64,000 nucleotides of DNA from Luteimonas aquatica (GCF_022662575.1 NZ_JALBFU010000001.1:880642-944641), one strand, 5' to 3'. Positions 18,088-26,252 are shown, counted from the stretch's first letter. Translations and numbers: made by a program. The notes: generated by a model not told the origin, from the letters alone.

Positions 18088-19473
18088 TCAGGGGCCGCCG
18101 GGCGTGGGCGCGGACTGCGTCGGCTGCGGCTGCTGGCGCGTCTGCGCCTCCTGCGTCTGGCGCTGCATCTCGGCGCTGATCTGCTGCTGGCTTTGCTCCA
18201 GCGGCACGGCAGCGGCCTGCTGCCTGTCCACGTAGGTGCGGTTCACGTCGAGCGCGTTGTTCGGGTTGCGCTCGACCGCGATGATGCCCTTGCCGTCGGT
18301 GCTGGCCACCACCTCGTCGATCCGCGACATGCCGCGCACCGTCGCCTCGAACGCCACCTGCCCGGCCGCGCGCTGCATCTCGTCGCGGTTCTTGAAGCCG
18401 CCGTTCGGGCCCTGCTTTTCCAGCTGCTCGACGGCCTGGCGGTACAGCGGATTGTCGATGCCCGCGCTGCCCCCGTTCTGCGCCGGCTTGTTGACGCCCT
18501 CGACCTCGGTGCTGGCGGTGGTCTTGCCTTCGAGCAGGGTGCGGTTGATCGACCCCAGCGTATCCTTGCCGGCGATGCCGTCCACGGCCAGGCCGGGATG
18601 CGCGCGCTGGTAGGCCTCCACTGCTTCCTTGGTGTGCTGGCCGTACTTGCCGTCGGTCTCCAGCGGCTGGTTGCGGGCGTCGCGGAAGCCGAGCTGGTTC
18701 AGCGTCTTCTGCAGCTCCTCGATGGACTTGCCCTCCTCGCCCTTCTTCAGCATGCCGTCGGCCATCGGATCAGCCGGGGCGCGCGCCGGCTGCGACTGGC
18801 CGCCCGGCTGCGTCTGGCTGCCGCCGGGCTGCTGCGCGCCCTCCGGCTGCTGGCGGCCGTTCTGGCCCGGCCACTGCGAACGGGTGATGCGGTCGTTGAG
18901 GACGTCGCCCAGATAGCGGCGGAACTGGTCCGGCTCGACCTCGACATGCGCGTGCACGGCCTTGGTGCCGGTGTTGGACTGGGTCACCAGCGGCGCGCCG
19001 TACGGCACGAACTGGCCCTCGGTGAAGGGCGAGCTGCCCTTGGCGCCGTGCAGCACGCGGCCGACCAGCTCCCGGTTGCGATCGGTCGGCGGTCCGCTCC
19101 AGATATTGATCGTGTTGGAGCTGTCGCCGGTGAACTGCACGTAGCCTTCCACCGGGCTCGGCACCATCATGTTGCGGCTGCCGCGGTCGGTCTGCAGGAT
19201 CAGGTCCTTCTTCACCAGCGGGATGCCGTCCTTGTCGCCGACGAAGGAGACCTCCTCCATCGCGCCCTCGACCACGCGGCCCGTGCGCGGGACGCCCTTG
19301 CTGTTGCGTTCCATCAGGTCCGGGTCCTGCGTGCGCTCGGCGCGCGCATTGGAATTCGGATGATGGATCTTCAGAAGATCGTACGCCTGCGCGCCGGTCA
19401 TCCCGTGCGGGACGGTGCGGTTGCTGCTGACGTTTCCATACGGCTCGATTACTGTGATGCGATCGTTCGGCAT
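18088..19473 (-). CDS. T4SS effector: M23-like domain + peptidoglycan-binding domain + XVIPCD
   Basis: Probable wall-targeting effector of 461 aa without signal peptide. Residues about 75-190 resemble an M23/LytM peptidase: RVLHGAKGSSPFTEGQFVPYG and then HAHVEV (His174, His176) match the family's second half (HLHFEV). The usual first zinc ligand, the His of HxxxD, is not in its expected place: PLVKKD has the Asp only. A Gln/Pro-rich linker (200-235) leads to a PG_binding_1 domain (about 240-315) with LQKTLNQLGF and DGIAGKDTLGSI. The XVIPCD is at 338-430 (IDNPLYRQAVEQLEKQG; GGFKNRDEMQRAAG) with a Gln-rich tail. ATG follows GGAG. The upstream lipoprotein gene (72 bases) is its likely antidote. 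Secretion is well supported; peptidase activity is uncertain. Confidence 0.85.
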   Translation of the reverse strand: MPNDRITVIEPYGNVSSNRTVPHGMTGAQAYDLLKIHHPNSNARAERTQDPDLMERNSKGVPRTGRVVEGAMEEVSFVGDKDGIPLVKKDLILQTDRGSRNMMVPSPVEGYVQFTGDSSNTINIWSGPPTDRNRELVGRVLHGAKGSSPFTEGQFVPYGAPLVTQSNTGTKAVHAHVEVEPDQFRRYLGDVLNDRITRSQWPGQNGRQQPEGAQQPGGSQTQPGGQSQPARAPADPMADGMLKKGEEGKSIEELQKTLNQLGFRDARNQPLETDGKYGQHTKEAVEAYQRAHPGLAVDGIAGKDTLGSINRTLLEGKTTASTEVEGVNKPAQNGGSAGIDNPLYRQAVEQLEKQGPNGGFKNRDEMQRAAGQVAFEATVRGMSRIDEVVASTDGKGIIAVERNPNNALDVNRTYVDRQQAAAVPLEQSQQQISAEMQRQTQEAQTRQQPQPTQSAPTPGGP

Positions 19474-19545
19474 GAGTAATGCTCCATTCCTTGAAGTGAA
19501 ATTAAGTGGTGTCCGTTCCGGCCTTGCGCCAGCCGCGGACCGGCA

Positions 19546-20409
19546 TCAGGGTGCGGCGACAGGATCCGCGGTCATCCTCCAGCAGCCCCGGTAGGGTTCG
19601 AATCGGTAGGAAATCCCCTCGACGTCGTCGGGAATGCCGACGAGATAGGCGCCGCCAGCCTCCGGCTTGATGTCCAGCGTGATCGGATCGGGCCCCATCT
19701 CGCCGGCGCTGTTGACGATGCGGAAGGCGCCGTCGCGGTAGCGGAGGAAGAACTCGTTGTAGTCCTTCGCCGCCACGGCGATCTTCTGCTCGACATAGCC
19801 GGCCTCGCCCTGGTCGGACATCTGCGCGACCTGCAGCACCGGCGCCGTGTAGCTGGCGCGGAGCTTCTCGTCGCCCGCGAACGCCTTCAGGAACCCGTTG
19901 AAGTCCTTGGCCGGACACTGCCCGCTCGCGGGCGCGGCAGGCGCGGCCGCGAACTTCCAGGACCGCAGGGCGCCGAAGCCCGAGCCGCCCTCCTGCCAGG
20001 CAACGCTGAGCACCGCGACCTGCTGGCTGGCCGTATCGGCGAACTGCACCACGCAGGTCTGCGTTTCCGCGCCGCAGGACGCGAGCTCGGGCGTCTGCTC
20101 GCACAGATCGCGCCGGGCGCCGAGCCCTTTCCGGCAGCCTTCCCAATCCTGCAGCGGCAACCAGCCTTCCGCCGTCAGCGCATCCCGGGTGTCGGCATAG
20201 GAAGCGCCCGCTTTCAGCTTGGCGGCGACCGCCGGCGCGGCCGGGGCCGCTTGTGCCGGCGCTTCCGCCGCCGCCTTCGGTTCCGCCGCCTGCGGTGCCT
20301 GGCCCGCCCCGCTGTCGCAGGCGGCCAGGATCATGGGCGCCGACAGCAGGAGCGCGAATCCCTTCGCAGCCATGGGCACGGACAGGGGCGAGCGGAACTT
20401 CATGGTCAT
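19546..20409 (-). CDS. lipoprotein, probable immunity protein for the M23-like effector
   Basis: Predicted lipoprotein of 287 aa with signal sequence ending LAAC (acylated Cys31), then an Ala/Pro-rich linker (to about 65). The folded part has several Cys (CRKG, LCEQ, ASCG, QTCV, QCPAK, GCW) and no domain that I can name. The start at 20409 was chosen because AGGA lies 14-17 bases upstream (20423-20426); the Met two codons later is an alternative. It is directly upstream of the effector at 18.1-19.5 kb on the same strand, the same layout as the other pairs here. Immunity role is inferred from lipoprotein address, position and pairing. Confidence 0.72.
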   Translation of the reverse strand: MTMKFRSPLSVPMAAKGFALLLSAPMILAACDSGAGQAPQAAEPKAAAEAPAQAAPAAPAVAAKLKAGASYADTRDALTAEGWLPLQDWEGCRKGLGARRDLCEQTPELASCGAETQTCVVQFADTASQQVAVLSVAWQEGGSGFGALRSWKFAAAPAAPASGQCPAKDFNGFLKAFAGDEKLRASYTAPVLQVAQMSDQGEAGYVEQKIAVAAKDYNEFFLRYRDGAFRIVNSAGEMGPDPITLDIKPEAGGAYLVGIPDDVEGISYRFEPYRGCWRMTADPVAAP

Positions 20410-20456
20410 GGGACGTCCTATTCCTGAGGCGTGGCGGTCGGGCGGGAAGGTCCAGG

Positions 20457-22250
20457 TCAGGCCGGCAAGGTCGGCCCGGACGACTTCTGCGTTTGCTGCT
20501 GGTCGTTCCTGCTCTGCTCCTGCGCGCGCGCCTCGGCATCGAAGCTCTGCAGGCGCTCGGCCACCGGCTGCGCCACCGCCTGCTGCCGGTCCACGTACAC
20601 GCGCTGGGTATCCAGCGGGTTGTTCGGGTTGGTCTGCGTGGCGATCAGGCCCTGGCCGTTGGTGCTGGGCACCAGCCCGTCGATCCGCTCCAGGCCGCTG
20701 ACCTTGGCTTCGAAGGCGGTGGTGGCCGCCGCACGCTGCATCTCGTCGCGGTTGCGGAAGCCGCCGTTGGCGCCCAGGCGCTCCAGCTGCGACAGCGCCT
20801 GGTTGTAGAGCGGATTGTCGCGCCCCAGTTCGGCGTTGCCCGGCTGCTGCGGCGTGGGCTGGACGGCGCCCTGGCGCTGCTCGCGGCCCGGCACGGTCAG
20901 GTAGTCCATCGGGTCGACGGCGCGGCCGTTGCGATGCATCTCGAAATGCAGGTGCGTATCGCCCTGGCGCGGCGTGTTGCCGGTGCGGCCCATGGTGCCG
21001 ACCTGCTGGCCGGCCTGCACCTGCTGCCCGTCCTCGACGTTGATGTCCTTCAGGTGGAAATAGCGCGTCACCACGCCGTTGCCGTGATCGATGGTCACCG
21101 TGTTGCCCGCCGCGCCGTTGTTGGGCTGGACGCGGACGGTACCGCTGCCGTAGGCCACGATCGGATCGCCGACATCGCCCTGGATGTCGACGCCGCGGTG
21201 CGTACGCGCGCCGCCGCCGCGCGAGGTGCCGAACTCGCCGCGCCCTTCGCCGGCCTTGTCGGCGCGGTTGATGCCGGTGTTGCCCGGCGCGGGCCAGGTG
21301 CCTTCGGCCTGCGCCGGCGGCGCCGGGCGATTGCGGCTGGCTTCGGGCAGCTGCAGCTGCGCGCCGATGGCATCGCGGGTGCGGCGGTCGGCCACGCCCG
21401 TGGGCTCCAGGTTGTTCGCCTGCTGGAAGCTGCGCACCGACTCGGCGGTACGGTCGCCGTAGATGCCGGAACTGGTCTCCAGCGGTCGATTGCGCGCGTC
21501 GTGGAAACCGAGCTGGTTCAGCGACTGCTGCAGGCTCACCACTTCCGCGCCGCGCTCGCCCTTGCGCAGGACGTCGTCGGCGAGCGGCGATGCCGCAGGC
21601 TGGCCGGGCGTCTGCCTCTGCTGCTGGCCCTGGGTCGGCTGGCGGCCGTCCGTGACCGGCTCGATGCCCTTCTCCGGGATGCGCACGCGATCGAACTTGG
21701 CGTCCCAGTACTGGGTGAAGGCGGTCGCCATCTCGCGCGGCTGCATGCCGCGGAACTCGCTGTAGCGATGGCCGGTGAGGCGCTCGAAATCGTCCGAGCT
21801 GACGTTGGCCAGGATGTTGCGCCGCGTGCTGGGCAGGCTGAACTCGTTGGTGGCGATGGCGTTCTGCAGCGAACGGTAGCCGCCCGAGCCCTGCTGATGG
21901 GCCAGGTACATGTCCAGCCCGTTGGGCTGACCCTCGCCGGACAGGTACGGCCGGCCGTTGCGCGTGTGCGCATTGACCAGGTCGCGGCGGTTGTCCAGGT
22001 ACAGGCGCGCCGCGGCGTCGGTGTTGACCACCGGGTCGAACTCGCGGCCGCTGATGCCGTACTGCGCCGCCGTGCTCGGCATGAACTGGAACAGGCCCTT
22101 GGCGCCGCTGTCGTTGCGGGCGCGCTCGTTGAAGCCGCCGCCGGTTTCGATATAGGCGAAGCGCAGGAAATCGTCGCGCGGAATGCCGCGCTCGTTCGCT
22201 TCGCGTTCTACGATGTCGAGAACTTCCCTTCTGCTGTAATCGCGTGCCAT
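20457..22250 (-). CDS. T4SS effector: transglycosylase + peptidoglycan-binding + M23 peptidase + XVIPCD
   Basis: Effector of 597 aa joining two wall-degrading enzymes. Residues 1-190: lytic transglycosylase/lysozyme-like domain with catalytic Glu35 in AYIETGGGF and the motif GAKGLFQFMPSTAAQYG (49-65). Residues 224-300: PG_binding_1 (LQQSLNQLGFHDARN; RTRDAIGAQL). Residues 318-452: complete M23 peptidase with HRGVDI (His351, Asp355), YFHL (His399) and THLHFEM (His433, His435), so all zinc ligands are present. Residues 476-597: XVIPCD (RDNPLYNQALSQLERLG; GGFRNRDEMQRAA; DRQQAVAQP) with Gln-rich tail. There is no signal peptide. It would cut both glycan strands and peptide bridges. The probable antidote gene is 93 bases upstream. 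Start ATG at 22250 is the only one before the first domain. Confidence 0.92.
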   Translation of the reverse strand: MARDYSRREVLDIVEREANERGIPRDDFLRFAYIETGGGFNERARNDSGAKGLFQFMPSTAAQYGISGREFDPVVNTDAAARLYLDNRRDLVNAHTRNGRPYLSGEGQPNGLDMYLAHQQGSGGYRSLQNAIATNEFSLPSTRRNILANVSSDDFERLTGHRYSEFRGMQPREMATAFTQYWDAKFDRVRIPEKGIEPVTDGRQPTQGQQQRQTPGQPAASPLADDVLRKGERGAEVVSLQQSLNQLGFHDARNRPLETSSGIYGDRTAESVRSFQQANNLEPTGVADRRTRDAIGAQLQLPEASRNRPAPPAQAEGTWPAPGNTGINRADKAGEGRGEFGTSRGGGARTHRGVDIQGDVGDPIVAYGSGTVRVQPNNGAAGNTVTIDHGNGVVTRYFHLKDINVEDGQQVQAGQQVGTMGRTGNTPRQGDTHLHFEMHRNGRAVDPMDYLTVPGREQRQGAVQPTPQQPGNAELGRDNPLYNQALSQLERLGANGGFRNRDEMQRAAATTAFEAKVSGLERIDGLVPSTNGQGLIATQTNPNNPLDTQRVYVDRQQAVAQPVAERLQSFDAEARAQEQSRNDQQQTQKSSGPTLPA

Positions 22251-22343
22251 CGCTGGCTCCTCTCAGTGATATGCGGCTTTCGCCACGATGCGCCAACCGA
22301 ACTCTTCCGTGAGTTGCGTGTTCTCGGTCAACATAGAATTCGA

Positions 22344-23267
22344 TCAGGGGTTGTAGCTGTTTTGTTCCTTGTCGTAGGCATACGTGGCCGCATCCTGCGC
22401 GCCCAGCGCGCGGGTCTTGCCCGGTGCCTCGATCGTGGTGCCCGACTTGGCCACATGCAGGGCCGGCAGGCCGCCGCCGTCCTTCGCCGCCTGGAACGCC
22501 AGCGTTCCGGTGCTGGACACGCACGGCATCACCTTGCCCTCGTCGCAGGCCGCCGCGTTGTCCTCGCCGGCGACGATACTGCCCACGTAGGCCCAATGCT
22601 GGTCGCGCAGCTTGTCCACCTCGGACGGGTCGAAGACGAACAAGGCGAAACCGGTGGTCGCCACGCCCGAGGCGAAGCCGCTGGTCGGCACGGCCAGCAG
22701 CAGGCGCCCGTCCTGGGTCTCGAAGGTCTGCGGCTGGCGCTGGTCGTCGATGTCCACGGCCTTGCCGTTGTCGCCGAATTCGCCGACGAAGCCGTCGGTC
22801 TCCAGCAGCTTCCACGGCGCCTTGTCCTGCGGCTTGGTCAGCTCGAACGTCGCCTGCGAGATCGCTACCTTGCCCTCGGGCGCCTCCTTTTCCTCTTCGC
22901 CGACCTTTTCCGCGGTCTTGTAGGCGAAGCCGGTGAAGTAATGCTTGCCCTTGAAGTCGAACTGATGGCCGTACCAGTACGTCACCCGGCTGCCGAAGTC
23001 GACCTCGTAGGAAGTGGCCCCGTCTCCATCCTTCTTGTAGATGACGTAGAGCACGCTGTCCGCGGCGGGCGGCTTGATGGCGGTGGCATTCTGGTTGTCG
23101 TTCGGCACGGTCGGAACATCCTGTTTTTTTGTTGAAGAAGCGGGGCTGTCGGCTTGCGAGGCCGTGGCCCCGCTCTCCGCAGCCGCGGTACTGCCCTCGG
23201 GCGCCTTGGCGCAGGCGCCTGACAGCAATACCACCAGCGCGAGGACCAGCGTTTTACTCTGCGTCAT
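22344..23267 (-). CDS. lipoprotein, probable immunity protein for the double-enzyme effector
   Basis: Lipoprotein of 307 aa: signal MTQSKTLVLALVVLLSGAC with acylated Cys19, then a low-complexity Ala/Ser/Thr linker to about residue 70. The rest seems beta-rich, with repeated short segments such as VLYVIYKKDGDG, SYEVDFGSRVTYWYG and GKHYFTGFAYK; two Cys occur late (AAACDEG, MPCVS). I do not recognise a family. It is encoded just upstream of the transglycosylase/M23 effector, same strand. Because that effector has two enzymes, the antidote may bind both or target one; this is inference. Confidence 0.72.
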   Translation of the reverse strand: MTQSKTLVLALVVLLSGACAKAPEGSTAAAESGATASQADSPASSTKKQDVPTVPNDNQNATAIKPPAADSVLYVIYKKDGDGATSYEVDFGSRVTYWYGHQFDFKGKHYFTGFAYKTAEKVGEEEKEAPEGKVAISQATFELTKPQDKAPWKLLETDGFVGEFGDNGKAVDIDDQRQPQTFETQDGRLLLAVPTSGFASGVATTGFALFVFDPSEVDKLRDQHWAYVGSIVAGEDNAAACDEGKVMPCVSSTGTLAFQAAKDGGGLPALHVAKSGTTIEAPGKTRALGAQDAATYAYDKEQNSYNP

Positions 23268-23614
23268 GCCGTTGCATCCCGAAAGAAAGAGAGGATGAAA
23301 GCACCCCTGGCGAAGACTCGCCAGCCGGGATCATAAACACGCCATCCGGAAATGGGCACCTCGGTCGCTGCGGCGAGTCTGCTGATCATTTCCGACACCC
23401 CTGTTCCGTCCCAAAAACCGGCTGACGCCCTGCGCACCGGCGCGCCCGCCGGGAGGCGGCCCATCGCCCATCCCGCGGACACGGCATCGCCCGCGCGGCA
23501 GATCTCGCGGACTCGGCCTTCGGGGCGGAAAAGGAATACGGCCCACCCCGAGTTCGAGGCGGCGATGGCGGCTGCGCATGGCAGACCGCAGACCGGTCAT
23601 CCTTGTCCGGCTTT

Positions 23615-23710
23615 CGGGCGAGCGCAGCATCCCATGCCGCTCACGAAGAAACCCGCCTGATCATCAGGCCCCGTCCGATTATCTTACTCAGGTCCTGCGA
23701 CGGGCACCAG
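23615..23710 (-). repeat. intergenic repeat copy 1 (shared promoter segment)
   Basis: Aligns with 26066-26161 over 96 bases with two single-base gaps; the outer parts CGGGCGAG-CAGCAT-CCATGCCGCTC and GGCACCAG are nearly the same. Each copy stands upstream of an effector-immunity gene pair on the minus strand, so it probably carries their common promoter. Confidence 0.75.
23656..23686 (-). promoter_or_regulatory. palindromic operator candidate and -10 box, copy 1
   Basis: CCTGATCATCAGG (23656-23668) is a perfect inverted repeat of 5 bases around a 3-base centre. Twelve bases away, upstream in the minus-strand sense, is TAAGAT (complement of 23681-23686), a -10-like box. The palindrome would therefore cover the transcription start, a place typical for a repressor site. 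The second copy at 26108-26137 keeps both elements and the spacing. Confidence 0.5.
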
Positions 23711-23868
23711 GGGCGCCAGCCAGCTGCCCCCTCCCCGCCGGCCGAGAAGCGACGACCTGGCAAGACGATCGGGACAGGGCCCCCTGCCGCCACGTCCCAT
23801 GGACCGAAACAGCCTGAGGGGATCCGGTGATCCCGGCCAGGACGGCCTCCCCATCCCCATCCCAACGA

Positions 23869-23895
23869 AATGCCCCCGCTCGGGGCGGGGGCATT
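23869..23895 (-). terminator. hairpin terminator after the lysozyme-like effector gene
   Basis: AATGCCCCCGC (23869-23879) / GCGGGGGCATT (23885-23895), 11-bp stem and 5-base loop, 28 bases after the effector stop. The T-run on the minus strand is weak (TTCGTT). Similar in sequence to the hairpin at 26224-26252. Confidence 0.65.
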
Positions 23896-23922
23896 CGGCC
23901 ACGCCGGTTCGGCCGCCCAGGC

Positions 23923-25278
23923 TTACTGGGTCGGACCGCTCTGCGTCGGCTGGGACTGCTGGCGGGCCTGCGCTTCCTGCGTCTGGCGCTGCGCCTCGGC
24001 GTTGAACTGCTGCTGGCTCTGCTCCAGCGGCACCTGCGCCGCCTGCTCCCTGTCCACGTAGGCCCGGTTCACGTCGAGCGGGTTGTTCGGATTGCGCTCC
24101 ACCGCGATCAGGCCCTTCTCGTCCTTGCTCGGCACCAGTTCGTCGATGCGCGACATGCCGCTGACCTTCGCCTCGAACGCCACCTGGCTGGCGGCCCGCT
24201 CCATGTCCTCGCGGCTCTTGAAGCCGCCGTTCGGACCCTGCTTCTCCAGCTCCTTCACCGCCTGGTCGAACATCGGGTTGTCGCGGCGCAGCTGGTCGGT
24301 GCCTTGCTGGGTCTCCTGCTGGGCACCTTGCCGGGTTTCCTGCTGCGTCCCCTGTTGCTGCTGCAGCTTCTGGTCGATCGACTTCAGCGTCTCCGGGCCG
24401 GCCTTGCCGTCCACGCCCTTGAGATTGTTGTCTTCCTGGAATTTCCGTACTGCCGTCTCGGTGTCCTTGCCGTACTTCCCGTCCGCGCCTGCCGCTTCCA
24501 GCAAGCCGAGCTTCACCAGCTTCTCCTGCATTTCCTTCACCGCGGGGCCTTCTTCCTTGAGACGAAGGACGCCGTCACCGTTCTCCGGACGCCAACTGCT
24601 CCCGCCTCCCTTGCCACGCGCGGCCTCCTCGCGCACCTTGCCGTTTTCGGCCAGGTACAGGAGGTCGTCTTTCTCGTTCTTGGCCCGATCGAGCAGATTC
24701 TTCCGCCATTCGTCCGAGGAACTGCGGAACAGCGACTCGTTGTGCGCGATCTTGTAGTCCTGGACCGCTTCGATGATCTGCTTGTCCGACAGATCGGAAA
24801 GCTTGTATTCGTCGCCGAACTTCTCGTTCAGCGCCTTCTGGAAAAGCTCCGGCCCATCGATCCTTTTCTTGGCGTTGTTGGGGCCGAACTGGATAGCGGT
24901 GCTCCACATCGCGTCCTGGACCGCGGGACCGCGATCCGACAGGTCGATGCCCTTTTCCTTGAGGTTGTCGACCATCACCCCGTAGTACTTGTCCTTGAAG
25001 AACTGGTCCTGGGCCTTGCCGAAACCCGGATCGTTCGCCGCCAGCTCCTTCCACTTCGCGTTGAACTCCGGGGTAGCCGGCTTCATGCCCGCGAAATCGT
25101 CGGCATAGGCGGATTGCTTGACGAACTCCTGCACGCTGCCTTCGTTGGTCGACAACTGGTGCGTTCCGTAGGACACGCCGCCGTGATCGCCGACGCCGCT
25201 CGACACCGCTCCGGGGCCGGCCTTGCTGCTTTCATATTTTTCGGAAGTGATCCCGAGATGCCATTCTCTATCAGCCAC
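23923..25278 (-). CDS. T4SS effector: lysozyme-like N-terminal domain + peptidoglycan-binding + XVIPCD
   Basis: Effector of 451 aa starting at GTG after AAGGAGACAGAC. Residues 1-205 have the pattern KYESSKAGPGAVSSGVGDHG (14-33) followed by GVSYGTHQLS; the YES...GPGxVSSGxGDxGGVSYGxxQ pattern is met in phage-endolysin-like and VgrG-linked proteins thought to cut peptidoglycan, with Glu16 the probable catalytic acid. I cannot name the family with certainty. PG_binding_1 spans about 235-305 (MQEKLVKLGLL; VDGKAGPETLKSI), then a Gln-rich linker with repeats of QQET-RQGA, then XVIPCD from 331 (RRDNPMFDQAVKELEKQG; GGFKSREDMERAAS) and a Gln-rich tail. The last 508 bases of its gene are nearly identical to those of the GH19 effector. 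Its LprI-like antidote gene is 68 bases upstream. Confidence 0.87.
   Translation of the reverse strand: MADREWHLGITSEKYESSKAGPGAVSSGVGDHGGVSYGTHQLSTNEGSVQEFVKQSAYADDFAGMKPATPEFNAKWKELAANDPGFGKAQDQFFKDKYYGVMVDNLKEKGIDLSDRGPAVQDAMWSTAIQFGPNNAKKRIDGPELFQKALNEKFGDEYKLSDLSDKQIIEAVQDYKIAHNESLFRSSSDEWRKNLLDRAKNEKDDLLYLAENGKVREEAARGKGGGSSWRPENGDGVLRLKEEGPAVKEMQEKLVKLGLLEAAGADGKYGKDTETAVRKFQEDNNLKGVDGKAGPETLKSIDQKLQQQQGTQQETRQGAQQETQQGTDQLRRDNPMFDQAVKELEKQGPNGGFKSREDMERAASQVAFEAKVSGMSRIDELVPSKDEKGLIAVERNPNNPLDVNRAYVDREQAAQVPLEQSQQQFNAEAQRQTQEAQARQQSQPTQSGPTQ
23925..24432 (-). repeat. direct repeat copy 1: shared effector C-terminal module
   Basis: 508 bases coding for the linker end, XVIPCD and tail. 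It aligns without any gap with 26280-26787; by eye I count about 21 mismatches. Identity falls off sharply beyond 24432 into the peptidoglycan-binding domain and N-terminal domain. This points to recent duplication or gene conversion. Confidence 0.9.
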
Positions 25279-25346
25279 GTCTGTCTCCTTTCGTTAGATT
25301 TTTCGCCTCGCGCGATCCGCCTGCCCATCGGCCGGCGATGTCGCCC

Positions 25347-25895
25347 TCAGCGCGCTTCCAATTCGGCTGCTCGCTTTGCCACCACTTTCAACGCACACTC
25401 GTTCGACTCCAGGCGCTGCGCCTGGCCGCCATAAGGCTCGAGAGGACAGGCGGCATCGCGCTCGGCAAGCCACTTTCTCTCCTCCTCGCGCAGCTTCGTC
25501 TTCTCCGCGTCCGGCAGCTTCGCCATCAGGACTTTGTATGCCTTGTTCAGGCGCGCGTCCTGGTATTCGTACTCCTTCGAGATGCAGTCCTGCATCGCCG
25601 GCGTCACCGCACCGGCGGCGCCGATGCATTCGTCGTAGGACGGGCGCAGCACGGCCGAATCCTCTGCGGGCTGCGGCTCCGGCGCTGCGGCCTCCTCCTG
25701 GGAGGACGACGGGTCGGAAGCAGGCTGCGCGCTGTCGGCGGGCATGGTCGGCGCCGGCTCGGCCGCCGCTGCGGCGGGCGCCGGCGCGGGTTCCGGCGCC
25801 TGTACCTGGCCCGCGGCGGGAGAGTCGCCACCGCATGCCGCCAGTCCGCACAGCGTCAGCAGGCAGCAGAATTGAAAAGCCTTGATGGTCGTCAT
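25347..25895 (-). CDS. LprI/DUF1311-like lipoprotein, probable lysozyme-inhibitor immunity protein
   Basis: Lipoprotein of 182 aa, signal ending GLAAC (Cys21), after AGGAAG ribosome site. An Ala/Pro/Glu linker (30-80) leads to a LprI-like domain, residues 86-170: PSYDECIGAAGAVTPAMQDC, then LNKAYKVLMAKLPDAEKTKL and REEERKWLAERDAAC. Four Cys (90, 104, 150, 167) match the pattern of the DUF1311 family. LprI of Mycobacterium tuberculosis is a lysozyme inhibitor, which fits protection against the lysozyme-like effector encoded 68 bases downstream. Domain call is from sequence pattern; the specific pairing is inferred from position. Confidence 0.85.
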   Translation of the reverse strand: MTTIKAFQFCCLLTLCGLAACGGDSPAAGQVQAPEPAPAPAAAAAEPAPTMPADSAQPASDPSSSQEEAAAPEPQPAEDSAVLRPSYDECIGAAGAVTPAMQDCISKEYEYQDARLNKAYKVLMAKLPDAEKTKLREEERKWLAERDAACPLEPYGGQAQRLESNECALKVVAKRAAELEAR

Positions 25896-26065
25896 GATGG
25901 AAACTTCCTTGCCATGCAACACACGGGAAACCGGCGTGGCTCGATCGGCGGATCGGAACCACGACATAGCCGGTTGGATTGAGAAGCCACGATCACTGAT
26001 GGATACGACGATTCGTATCGCCACGGGACTGGCATGACCGCATACCGGCAATCCGTTCCGGCGCC

Positions 26066-26161
26066 CGGGCGAGTGCAGCATTCCATGCCGCTCGCGAAAA
26101 TGACTCGCCTGATCGTCAGGCCCGCCCAGGCATCTTAATCAGTTCCACAGCCCGGCACCAG
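26066..26161 (-). repeat. intergenic repeat copy 2 (shared promoter segment)
   Basis: Second copy of the segment at 23615-23710, same length, two compensating one-base gaps. It lies upstream of the LprI-like / lysozyme-like pair. Confidence 0.75.
26108..26137 (-). promoter_or_regulatory. palindromic operator candidate and -10 box, copy 2
   Basis: CCTGATCGTCAGG (26108-26120): same half-sites as copy 1 but a different centre. TAAGAT is the complement of 26132-26137, 11 bases from the palindrome. The half-sites and -10 box are kept while bases around them differ, which suggests they matter. Confidence 0.5.
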
Positions 26162-26223
26162 TCACTCCGATCGGCATGTCCACAGCCGGCCACTCGCCCC
26201 TGTCCCGCGATCCGTCGGCAACG

Positions 26224-26252
26224 GAATGCCCCCGAACATGCCGGGGGCATTC
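26224..26252 (-). terminator. hairpin terminator after the GH19 effector gene
   Basis: GAATGCCCCCG (26224-26234) / CGGGGGCATTC (26242-26252) with a 7-base loop, 26 bases beyond the effector stop on the minus strand. No long T-run. Confidence 0.65.

Larger units (their letters stand above)
23268..23922. other. 655-base gap with promoter copy 1 and upstream terminator
   Basis: No gene is seen. It holds, read along the minus strand, the terminator of the 23.9-25.3 kb effector (23869-23895), a 96-base segment repeated at 26066-26161, with a -10 box and palindrome, and then about 345 bases before the lipoprotein start at 23267. That long leader has no clear structure by eye. Confidence 0.55.

Noticed and set aside
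20410-22815. In-frame upstream extension of the lipoprotein at 19546-20409
   Set aside because: It runs through the double-enzyme effector in another frame and lacks any domain; the lipobox fixes the start at about 20409.
24302-24364. Gln-rich short repeats in effector linkers as a microsatellite
   Set aside because: They are short, imperfect codon repeats (QQET/RQGA) of a flexible linker and are shared by the two effectors as part of the larger duplicated module.
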